This document shows, piece by piece, positions 1 through 11,400 of a stretch of DNA of 64,000 bases. The stretch's first letter is position 1. The number at the start of each line of letters is the position of its first letter. Origin of the DNA: Amblyornis subalaris. Taxonomy: Eukaryota > Chordata > Aves > Passeriformes > Ptilonorhynchidae. The notes beneath the pieces were generated by a model. It searched no databases. It was not told where the DNA came from and was given only the letters and a program-made list of their open reading frames with translations. The DNA lies in contig JACAXG010000069.1 of the NCBI GenBank assembly GCA_018881555.1, positions 2,651,403 through 2,715,402 of the forward strand, read 5' to 3'. The position numbers and the translations under genes were made by a program.

Positions 1-2295
1 TAAATTTGTTGAGTAATTCACTTCCAAGGTCTCAGATGGAGAGGGTAGTCCCTGTACATTTGACTTCTGTATGATTTGGAAATACATTCCTTGAGTTTTA
101 AGCATATATGCTTATTTGAGTTTGAATTTTAAGCAGTGAACCGCACTTTGAGCTCTGCAGGGGCATTGTCAGTAAAACTTTGGGTATCCTTTTTTTCATG
201 TGTGATTGTCTCTGTGGGGTAGGTGGAAAAAAAGGAAATAATTTTCTTCAATATGTTTTGCCAAGTAGTTAAACCCATTACTGTAATTTCCTTTTTTGTA
301 TGTGTTTTTTTTCTTTCCTGCTTACTTTGATCAGTGGAGTATTTTAAATATTAATATTGCTTGATTAGATGTAACTGGATAGTTACTGTCAAAATAAACG
401 TGAGGCATACACCATTACACTATTACTTTTTCTCCTGAATGTTACTCAGCTTGGACAGGGAGTGAGCTTCAGGCAGCAGAGTTGGCACTTCAGGTGTGGG
501 AAGTTCATACTCCCTGGAATCATAGAATTATATGATTGTGGTTTGGATTGGAAGGGACCTTAAAGATCATCTAATTCCAACCCCCCTGCTGTGGGCAGGG
601 ACACCTTCCACTAGACCAGATTGCTTGGAGCCTGTCCAGCCTGACCTGGGAAACTTCCGGGGATGGGACATCCACAACTTCTCTGGATAGCTGGTTCCAG
701 TGCCTCACCACCCTCACAGTAAAGAATTTCTTCCTGGTATCCAATCTAAACCTACTGTCTCTTGGTTTGAAGCCATTCCCACTTGTCCTGTCACCACAGT
801 TCCTGTCCAAGTTCCCTCTCCACTTTCCCTGTAGGCCCCTTTCAGATACTGGAAGGCTGCTATGAGGTCTCCACACAACCTTCTCTTTTCCAAGTTGAAC
901 AGCCCCAACTTTCTCAGCCTTCTTAGGGAAGGTGCTCCAATTCTCTTACCAACCTTGTGGCCCTTGACTGGGCTTGCTCAAACATTTCCATGTTATTTCT
1001 GTGTTGGGGACCCCAGAACTGGATGCAGCACTCTGGTGGGGGGGGTCTCACAAGAGCCAGTCAAAGGGGTAGGATCACCTCCCTCACCCTGCTGGCCATG
1101 CTGCTTTGGATGCAGCCCAGGATTTGTTTGGCTTTCTGGGCTGTGAGTGCACACTGCAGGCTTGTGTTGTTTTTTCTCACGCATTGCCTTACCACCCAGG
1201 GTGCTTCTATGCATTTGTAGGTCTTGTGGCCCTGGGATGTGTTGGATCTCTTGTACCACGTGCAGCACGGTGGATGTACATGTGCACAGTGAGTCTGGTG
1301 GGAGGGAAGGGGGCTTTGCTTCATCTGCGTCAAAGGTGGCTGTGTAACAGCCAGGTGCCCGTGTGACACAGCCCTCTGCTCTGTCACTGGAGGATGTGTG
1401 TGGGAACAGCAGGAAGGCTCAGCACTACTTCTGCAGAATGAAAACTTGGTTTTCAATTTTCACCATGTAGCGGCAAAAGAATTGGTATGAGTGTTAAAAA
1501 GGTACATCCAGATAGAAGTTATAAGGAGGACAGGGGTTGTGTAAGGCAAGATATTTTTTGGTTTAATCCCCTTAGGTATGAATTCTAGTCAGGATGTGGT
1601 TTGATTTCTTAGTGCTATTCTCAAGATTTTAGTTTATAAACTACTTCCTACTGATATATTAAAAATTTATTTCTTTAAAATTTCGATAATGTCTACTAAT
1701 AAGCTGAAAATTTGAAGTATCTTTGTGAATCTGGACACTTTTGACTCTAGGTTTTATTAGTAATTCATAACTACTTGTATGTGCTTTATTAAGTTATAAT
1801 GACAAGATTAATGATTTGGGCTTTATTTGGGTATAGCTGCCTCAGGTGGAAGTGACTCCTTGCTTTCTATGGAATGCACATATGTAGTCTCTGAAAATCC
1901 ATATTAAGGTCCCAGGCTTCTTTTCTGCCTTCCAAATTGTGATCTTCTGTCTTTTCTTATATTTTTAAAACCTTTTTTCTTCTGCTGCAACACATTTGAC
2001 TTGTGCTCTGTTTTGCTGCCAAAACAAAGTAGACATATGGGGTTTTTACCTGGGGTCAAAACATGTGACTTATGGGCTGTTTCAGTGTCCTGGAGCAGTA
2101 GACATGGCTTCCACTCTGTTGGCCTGAGAGGTGGTGACAAAGCTCTGAACTTGACCTCTGAACTTGAGGACTGCTGCACTGTCTGTCATTCATAGTTCTT
2201 TTAAGAATGAATTGTATGTACTGCGTGTTACAGTTCTGATGATTAAGTTTTATTATTAATCAGATCTCAGGTCTACCACTTGTGCTCCTTTACAG
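1..2295 (+). other. GPBP1: GPBP1 intron, 3' part (upstream boundary outside window)
   Basis: No coding sequence for the expected start exon is visible, so this is intron up to the acceptor at 2295. It contains the minus-strand CR1 at 517-1225. The rest is AT-rich sequence with poly-T runs and nothing else that I recognise. Confidence 0.85.
517..1225 (-). mobile_element. CR1 LINE 3' fragment
   Basis: The left edge (AATCATAGAATTATATGATT, then GGATTGGAAGGGACC and CCAACCCCCCTGCTG) is the reverse complement of the CR1 3' terminus. Further right come typical CR1 3' ORF2 sequences in reverse, such as CAGAACTGGATGCAGCACTC and AACTTTCTCAGCC. The element is 5'-truncated as usual; its right edge fades around 1160-1225. 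Indels break its reading frame, so it is a dead copy inserted antisense to GPBP1. Confidence 0.92.
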
Positions 2296-2419
2296 TCATC
2301 GCTGAATTTTGAGAAACACTCTGAAAATTTTTCATGGACAGAGAATCGTTATGAAGCAAATCGCAGAAGACACAACTCTTCAGAGGGGTTTGATCCTAAC
2401 GTTGGACGAGCTAATGGAG
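2296..2419 (+). CDS. GPBP1: GPBP1 coding exon 1 in window (visible residues 1-41)
   Basis: The acceptor is a pyrimidine-rich tract ending TTTACAG and the donor is GTATAA. Translation begins [20 protein letters not shown] and continues with an Arg/His-rich piece, RRRHNSS. It starts in phase 0 and ends one base into a Gly codon. In the family this segment directly follows the short start exon, which is not in the window. Confidence 0.96.
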
Positions 2420-5400
2420 GTATAATTTATGGAACACTGAATGTGTTTGCATCATTGCTTTATAACACTAGCTTGAAAAGAAGTCTGATGAAAGTCTGAT
2501 GATGATAGCTCATCTATGATAAGTTCTTTTTCTGCAGTAAAGGAAAGATAATGGAAAGACACATCTTCTGGGAGAGGATGTGAGCACTAAGGTCTGGTGA
2601 AAGTAATGTGATTCCAGGTGTATTTCTCTCTTGAGTAGAATAAGAGCGTTGGGTTAATACTGTAGCCAACAGCATATAAATGAGCGGCCAGAAAAAGAGG
2701 TTGACTTGTCTTAACTTTGGCTGACTATCCTCTTTCTCTGGCACTGTTTTGTAAGATCCTTCCCTGCTGCTTATGTGAATGAAAACTTGCTGACTATGCT
2801 GTCATATCCCAGGATATAGAGCTGCTGACTTAACTTCTTTAACAATTCCGCAACAGTAGAATATTCTTTTAAAATTGTTTGTAATTACATTTCTTTAAAA
2901 CTTAAAAATCCAAGGGCATTTTGGAAGAAAAGAAAGGAATGGTTGGCGTTCACAAGGCAGAAATGGTCCAGAAAATATAAACCATCGTGGGGGATACCAT
3001 GGCGGAAGTTCCCGTACTCGTAGCAGTACTTTCCATTGTGGAAAAGGCCAAGGACTGCATGAAAACAGTGCACCTGATAATGAAGCCCGCAAAAAGGAAG
3101 ATAAAGAACTACCCAACCAATTTGAGGCTGAGGATTTTGTAAGTAAATTGTAATTACAATAAACAAGGTTTCATTTTCTCTGCAAGTACCATTTTGTCTA
3201 TTACAAGTTGCTTTATGAGATTTCACCAGTTTCAGATCATGTAAGGAATCACCTGTTCTTTAGGTAAGAGAGTGTTAGAAATTTGTCCATTAACTTCTTT
3301 CTCATTTTATATCCAGATTTTATCACCATACGTTTATGATTGTTACTTGTGTATTTAAGTGAAACTACAGTTGGATTCCAGTTTGCTGTGGTATGTGTAT
3401 GTATTAAATTCTACACAGTTACCTTACTGGAAATCTGAAATAGTAACAAAGTGATCTTTATGGCAGTGGTGTTCTGTTGATCCCATGCTTCAACCTACAA
3501 TGTAGGTTATAAGGGGAAGAGTGATCTTACTCTTTGAAGAAACATACATTGCTGTTTTTTGGTTTCTCTGGGCAGTTTAGGTAATGGCAGTGGCTGCTGC
3601 CTGAGATGTTTTGTTGGAGAAGAGAAACAAGTGAGCATTGACCTGTTTGGTTCACAGGGGAAAGGGTCTAGTCTGTCAGCAGAGGTCACACTGCCGGTGT
3701 TATGATGATTCTTTATTTCATTCATTCCACAATTCAAGACTTACTTTATTAATAATGGTAAAACTTTCTTTCAGCCATCTTTAAACCCTGAATATGAGAG
3801 GGAACCAAACCAGAATAAATCTCTAGCTGCAGGTGTGTGGGGTGAGTATTTTTGATGTTTTTAAATGTAAAAATTTAGCAGAGATCTGAAGTTGTTTTAT
3901 TTGAAACACAAGCCTCTTTTTAGAATTATAAAGGTATGGATTGAAATTGGGAAAACTTCAATGTTATTACAATGTAGGCATCTTTTTGTTAAAGGTATCC
4001 CTTCTATTTGAGTATCAGTCAGTTGGTCTGTAGATGCAACCACAAGTAGGATTCTTTCCCAGAACAAGTATACATGTTTTTTGTAAAGATGTCAAGAATT
4101 TATCTTCACCTTTATTTTCAAGAGGAAATGCAATGAAGGTTGGTCACTTAAAATAGTGATGTGATTGCTAGCTGAAGGCTTTGTAAAAGAATGCTTCTGA
4201 CTGACTAGACATGTTGGAGAGAAGCCTGGGAGGGCTGGAAGAGTAGGTTAGCGTGACGAGATTTAAGGTCTTTTTCTGGAAGCAAATGTCTTATGCTGTT
4301 GGTTGTGTTTATGAATTATTTGCGACAAATACAATCCTGAGCATGGGCACTGAGCAGACCTGTAGTCTGGGATTATTTTCTCATCTTCACCTGATTACAT
4401 TTGGCTATCACTTTAAAATTCTGTGAGCTTTATGTAGTCGATTGTTTACCCGTAAGAAGATGATAGCTTTAGATTGCAGAGTTTTTAAAGTAATGAATGT
4501 ACTCAAAATAAGAACATTTCTCTTTATTTTAAAAAAATTACTAAATGTAAAAGCTTGTACTGGAAGTTTGCTGAAACTATTGCTAATACTGAGATTTTAA
4601 AAGATATTTTAGTTTACTGATTCTTGTTCTCATACTTCCCCAGTATGTTTTGCACTCTAAAGTATCACTAGATATAGGACCAACCTTTGATATAAATATC
4701 TACCTGCTATAAACCTTTGCAGCGTTATAAACAATTGGACAGCTTACTGGTTTTGTGTTATTAGGAGCTTTCATTTGAAAATCAGTATTTTTCAATAAAA
4801 GAGCGTTGTTTCGTAATTGAAAAACTGAAATTAATGTTGCTATTACCCCCTTCAAAAGGAAACAATAGTCAGGACAGAGGAGTGTTTACAGTCCCTTCTA
4901 ACATCTGTTAAAAATGTATGCATCTGTTAGATTCCATTTTGCATTGTGTATATGTGATGGGAGCCTGTGAGTATTATGAAAAGTTTTGTCATAAAGTTTA
5001 ATGAGAATTAAGCTCACAGTTATCGCAGATATTTTGTAACATCTACCTGCTAAACAAAGCTAAAATCATGTATGCTTTTAAGATAAGGTTTGTTTTTGTT
5101 TTCCTAACAGAGGATATACTGACTCTCTCTGTGAAGTAGAACTGCTTGCAGGGAAAGGAGATAATCCTTTAAAAGGCTTTTAATACAGCCTTGGATTGCA
5201 TGTACAAAAATGTATTTTTTTTCACTTTTTGACAATTTTAGAACTGTTTTTAATAAATGTTCCTTAAGGTTGCTAAAAGTCAGTTTCTCTACGGCGACAG
5301 CTGACTGTATGTCTCCTAGATTGTGTGCCACTGAACATGGGAATCTTGTAAGCTTCAGCTTATGTCCATGTGAGGCATAGAGCTAGAGAAACTGGTCATT

Positions 5401-8400
5401 GCCATGGTCTAAAGTAATGCACGTCTTGTCTCTTGTTAATAGAACATCCATGTGGAACTCTAAACTGAGTTGTTAATAAGTATACAACTAATTATTATTT
5501 AAGACACCTAAAGGGGAATATGAGAGCCAGAATCTCTTTTGAAGTTTGGGTAATTATCAACAACTAACAATATTTTGATTTTAGAATTGCTGTGCAGCAT
5601 TCTGTAGAACTGTGTAGCTGGCTTCTTTGAACAATATCTTTACTTTCAGAAAGTGCAATTCCTGCATTGCCAAGAGAAGTATTTTAAAAATTATGGTTGT
5701 AGAAAATGCAACAGAACCTGTGTTTTTCTGGATTTGCACAGTGTGTTATTTGTGGCACTAATACTGAACTGAGTTCCTGATGTATGCCTGTTTGCTCTGG
5801 GCCATATGGCTGTCCAGAGCCCTTATGAACTAAAACCTAGCAAGATTGTGTATGCATGCACATACACACATGCTTCTTTTTTCTTTTTTTCCAGAATATC
5901 CTTTAAATCCTAAATCTAGATCTCAGAGGATGCTGGTCATTAAAAAGGGCAATACAAAAGAACTGCGGATATCTGGATTCCCAGTAGTAGGAAGTTTTAA
6001 TTCACAGCCAGTAAGGAATGGAACTGGCACAAGTGTTTATAAAGGATTAGTCCCCAAACCTGTCACTCCACCTGCAAAGGTGAGTATTGGATACTGGTGT
6101 CATGAAAAACATGCTGTGAAAAATCATGCTGTAATTCTGAATGTGGTCCATATGGGCATCAAACCAGTGACCCTGGCATTATTAGCACCAGGCTCTAACT
6201 AACTGAGCTATTCTCAGTGGCTTCATCTCTAGTTTTTTGTTTCAGGAATTTTTCTATACTGTTGAGAACATATGATGGACTACTTCTTAACTCCCTAACA
6301 TTCTGAATCTAAAACAATACTTTCAGCTGTTGAAGTCCCATATGTCATTTTCAATACCTGAAATATGAGGATTTTAATTGTTTTGAAATTTTAGTCTTTA
6401 TATAAACAGTATGAACAGTATTTAGGAGCAGATGAATTGCTCATAAACAGCCTCTTTTTCCACAAGAGAACAGATGTTTGCACTACATTAAGGTTGCAGT
6501 TATGATTTGCTTTTGCTTAATCATTTTTCTAAAGATTCTTGAAAAGAATCCTTCTGTAGTTAATGACTCTGAATTTCTGTTTATATTTCTGTTTAGCCCA
6601 CACAGTGGAAAAGCCAAGCAAAAGAAAATAAACTTGGGAATGCATTTCCTCATGAATCTGCATATGGTGTTGGCAATTTCAGTCCTTTCAAATCAACTGT
6701 CAAGGCATTTGCTGTAACACAAAATTCAGTGAAAGAGGTAAAGCAGTGTCTGTAGTCAAATCTATAAAACATTTAATTTGTTTAGTTGAGGGTGAACAGT
6801 AAATTTTATGCAGAATGTTATTAAATATTGTTTTTTGGACGTTCATATGTGAGAAAGATGGATGGCACATCACTGGCCTTTAAGTTTTGCACAGTTTCCT
6901 TTGTAGGTTTGATTTGGAATAAAAACTGTCATTAAGAAATACAACCTGATACATTTAAACTTGAAAACTGCTAAAGGTATTACACATTTCAGAAGGCCCA
7001 CTGTTCATTAGCAGTGCTCCATAAACCTGCATTTCTGGGTTTACATATACAAACTATATATACCAAAATACAAATCTTCCCTCTGCTTTTGGCTGTGAAT
7101 CTATGGGAAACCTGGAACAACAGATACCAAGTTTTCTAAATGAAAACACTTCAGTAGTCTTTCTTTTTCTGACTTCCTACACTAGTGTAACCGGTCAAAT
7201 TCTTCATCCCCTGTTGACAAATCTGGTCAGCCTCGTTTAACAAAATTGACAAGAATGCGGACAGATAAGAAGAGTGAATTTCTGAAAGCGTTGAAACGAG
7301 ATAGAGTGAAAGAGGAACATGAAGATGAGAATCATGATGGGCAAGAGAAGGTAATTTTGTTCATACCTATTGCAGATTCAGCAGCAGTAGTTTTCAGACA
7401 AACCATAAACTACTTTTGATTTTGCTGTAAACAGCTGTTAGATAAAGATCTTGGATCTCTAAATGAAGGAAAGGAATTACATTTTGGTGAAAATGAAAAC
7501 GTTGTTCCAAGTACTGCTCTTCTTCCAGTGCTATTTAGTAGTTTCTTTTTATCTTTCTGGAGTATCTTGTTAGTGCATTTTAATGACCTAGGTACATATG
7601 TGTCTTCAGCAACAATAAAAAGAAGAAATTAAGCTTAGTAAACTAACCTAATCATAGTTTTGTTTATGTTGGAAAAGACCTTTATGGTCATTGAGTCCAA
7701 CCGTTAACTCAGCACTGCCAAGTCCACCAGTAAACCGTGTATTCAGTTGTCACATCTACATGTCTTTTACATGTCACCAGGGAGGGTGACTCAGCCACTT
7801 TCCTGGGCGGCCCATTCCAGTGATTGACTACCCTTCCTGTGAAGAAAGTCTTCCTGATGTCTAACCTGAATCTCCCCTGGCACAACTTGAGGCCATTTCT
7901 TGTGTCTATCACAGTGTTGGCCAACCCCCACCTGGCCACAAGCTCCTTTCAGGCAGTTGTAGAAAGTGATAAGGTTACTCCTGAGTCTCCTTTTCTCCAA
8001 GTTAAACAGGCCTCTTTCCCCCACCTGCTCCTCCTTGTGCTCCGGACCCTTCCCCAGCTCCATTGTCCTTCTCTGGACTCACTCCAGAACCTCAATGCCT
8101 TTCTTGGAGTGAGGGGCCCAGAAATGGACACAGCACTCGAGGTGTGGCCTCACCAGTGCTGAGTACAGGGGGACAATCACTGCCCTCGTCCTGCTGGCCA
8201 CACTATTGCTGATCCAAGCCAGGATGCCACTGGCCTTCTTGACCACCTGGGCACACCCTGGCTCATGTTCAGCTGCTGTCACCAGCACCCCCAGGTCTTT
8301 TCCAGCCACTCTGCCACAGCCTGTGGAGCTGCCTGGGGTTGCTGTGACCCAAGGGCAGGACCCAGCATTGGCCTTGTTGAACCTCACACTATTGGCCTCA

Positions 8401-11400
8401 GCCCCTTGATCCAGCCTGTCCAGATCCCTCTGCAGAGCCTTTCTGCCTCCAGCTGATAAACATTCCTGCCCAAATCGGTGTCACCTGCAAACTGACTGAG
8501 GGTGCACTTGATCCCCTTGTCCAGATTATTAATAAAGATATTAAACAGAACTACCCCCAATAGTGAGCCCTGGAGAATGCCACTGGAGACTGGCCACCAG
8601 TTGCATGTAACTCCATTCACCAGCACTCTCTGGGCCCAGCCATACAGGCAGTTTTTACCGAGTGAAGAGTGCTTCATCCAAGCCCTGGCGTGCCAGCTTC
8701 TGAAGGAGCATACTGTGGGAAACTGTGTCAAAGAATGGCTTTACTAAAGTCCAAGCAGACAATATCCACAACTTTTCTTCATCCACTTAGCAGGTTGCCT
8801 TGTCATAGAAGGAGATCAGGTTGGTCAAGCAGGACCTGCATTTCCCAAATGTATGGGGGCTGGGCCTGATCCCCTGGTTGTGCTGCATGTGCCATGTGAT
8901 GGCACTCACAATGATCTGCCCCTTGTACCATGGGCAGTCTCACAGGCTTGTAGTTCCCTGGAATCTCCTTCCAACCCTTCTTGTAGATGGGCATCATGTT
9001 GGCCAACCTCCAGTTGCCTGAGACCTCTCTGGTTGTCCAGGACTGCTGGTAAACGATGCAAAGTGGCTCAGTGAACACTTCTGCTGGCTCTCTCTGTACT
9101 CTATTTTGAATCCCACCTGGCCTCACGGAGTTGTGGAGGGCAGTGTTTCATACCTTGGCTGCTAGTTACGCTACAAAACAATGAAAAAACTTGGTTCTGC
9201 TTCTCAAACCTTTTCCTTTTTAATTAGTGTTTAGGTAGCCAGAAGTTCTCTATTCTTGGTCTAATCACAGGAGCAATAGCTCAATATGTGCATAAACCAC
9301 TGGCTTTTAATAATTGAGGACTTGAAGGCCTATAATGTCTGTGTATAATATACATCAGGTTTCTTTCAGTCTGAATTGATTTATGTAGTGCTTGACTGAC
9401 ACCAGAGAATATTTGTGTCAATGCTACCAGCCACCAACAAGTTACCATACATAGTCCAAGTGAAGATAAATATTTTGTTATTCAGAATGAGGTGATTACA
9501 AGCCTGTTTGCTGTAAATGAGTGATTTAAACTGTCTTATTAAACCAAAAAATCCCGTAAATTACAAATCAGCCAGATAAACAAGTGATTTTGAGGAAGGG
9601 ATGTTAGGATTCTGAGATATTAGAAAAGAAACAGTGCCAGTGTACATTGCTCATAAAAGTGAGATTGACTTTTCCAACCCTGATCCTATTTCAGGCAAAG
9701 TAAAATTTGCTGTAATGAGACTGTACAACTTAGCTGTATGTGTGAGTTAAAAAAGGTCTGCATCTTTTCATTAGGCATGCTGTGGCTGTACACCCTGGCA
9801 TGGATATTAGGGGTAGTTTTGTTCATGTGTTTAAGAAATACACAAAGATTTTGATTTGAGATTAAAAAGATCCTGGGAACCATCTAGAGCTTCAGATTTC
9901 TGATATAGACAAATGATACTCAGCAGCTCAATCACACTTGGAAGTAGCTATTTTGCCCTATATAATAAAATTTTTTAATATCTTTATGAATTTTTCTTGA
10001 TATTATATGACGTTTTGTTCAGGCATATGATGTAACAGCTGAATGTATGTGTTATGTGTTCTTAACAATATCTTGCTGACGATTCTAAAATTTCTGAAAG
10101 CAGACAACCCTGTGAGTGGGAGGGAAATAACGATGGCCTTGATCCTGTGCTCTGAATTATGGTTTCTTACAGGTGCAAAACCCATTGATTGCATGATTTC
10201 CTGCTGCTGTGGGTAGTGCTGTTATATGCCCAGTTTAGAGGATTTGTTGTTGAAAGGGTGTTAACTAGATAATAGTCGTACTCTTCTTTGTTTTTATGGT
10301 TGGTAAGACTTCTGAGGCTATTTGGCTCATTCATAAATAAGAATTACAGGTTGCTGAATGAGTAGAGTAGAAATAAATCTCTCAGGTTTATAGGCTAAAG
10401 ACCTTTTAATCTTTGAGTGAACCTGAACAGTCTGCTTTCTAAATAAATTTTCTTGCTGGTTTATATTTCATGGCTAGTAATTTACAGTTGCTGTTCACAA
10501 CAGCCTGAGAAGCTGGGGTTTAATGCACGTGTGTAGGGGAAGTTGTCTGAATTTAAAGAGCAGTATCCAGTCTTTCTGAACTCATGGCAGAGAATTTATT
10601 GTTTGAGATATGGGTGTTGTGACCTGCCCCTTAGACTTAGTAAACTTGTGAACTCTTATGCTTTCAGAGTTCTCCTGACACACATGGCTCTGATATTTAA
10701 TTAAGAACATTGTAAATTCAACAGATAGCCTGTTCTTTCTGTAAGTATGAAGGGCAGCTTAAGTAAGTTTGAATTTCAGGGTATGTGTGAAACTTTGCAG
10801 AAAAAATGTTTGAGGAAAAGCATGGGAATTGCTTTCTGCATTACTTGATCAGTAGCGTACCTTAAGATTTCTGTAGTATGTGGGTATTGAAAATGCTAGA
10901 AGTGTGAACAGGATTACCCCTGAAGTATAGTCTCTTCATTTAAACTTAATTTGAACTAAACAGAACCACTGAATTGCAGCACTTCTAGATATTTACTTCT
11001 GGATGGAATTAACTTTTAATCTTTGTAATGTAAAATTATTTTTATATTTAGGATGAGGAGTCCTTCAACTTGCATAACAGCAACAGTCCTCATCAGGAGA
11101 GAGATATAAACCGAAACTTTGAAAATGAGATTCCGCCGGAGAATGGCAATGCTTCAATGACACCTCAGCAGATCATTCAGTCTTCAGCTTTCCCTCAGGC
11201 AAATGTTCTTTCAAGCTCACTTGAGGCAGAGCATAGGTATGTACTTTATATAACATAAAGAGTGTTCCTTCATGGTAAGTGAGCATGCTAATAAATTCTT
11301 GCTAGTTCAGAAGTCAGAATCTGAAAACAGAACACATAAAATGTTTCATGAGTAATGTCAAATGTATCAATTAGACATGTAGTAATTTAACATGGAATAT

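Noticed and set aside
1..2295. The GPBP1 start exon in the first 2.3 kb
   Set aside because: I looked for sequence encoding the short N-terminal segment that precedes SSLNFEK and found none, so it must lie upstream of the window.
6144..6212. Functional tRNA-Ile gene within a GPBP1 intron
   Set aside because: The arms are decayed and it shares SINE-specific changes with the 51.8 kb copy.
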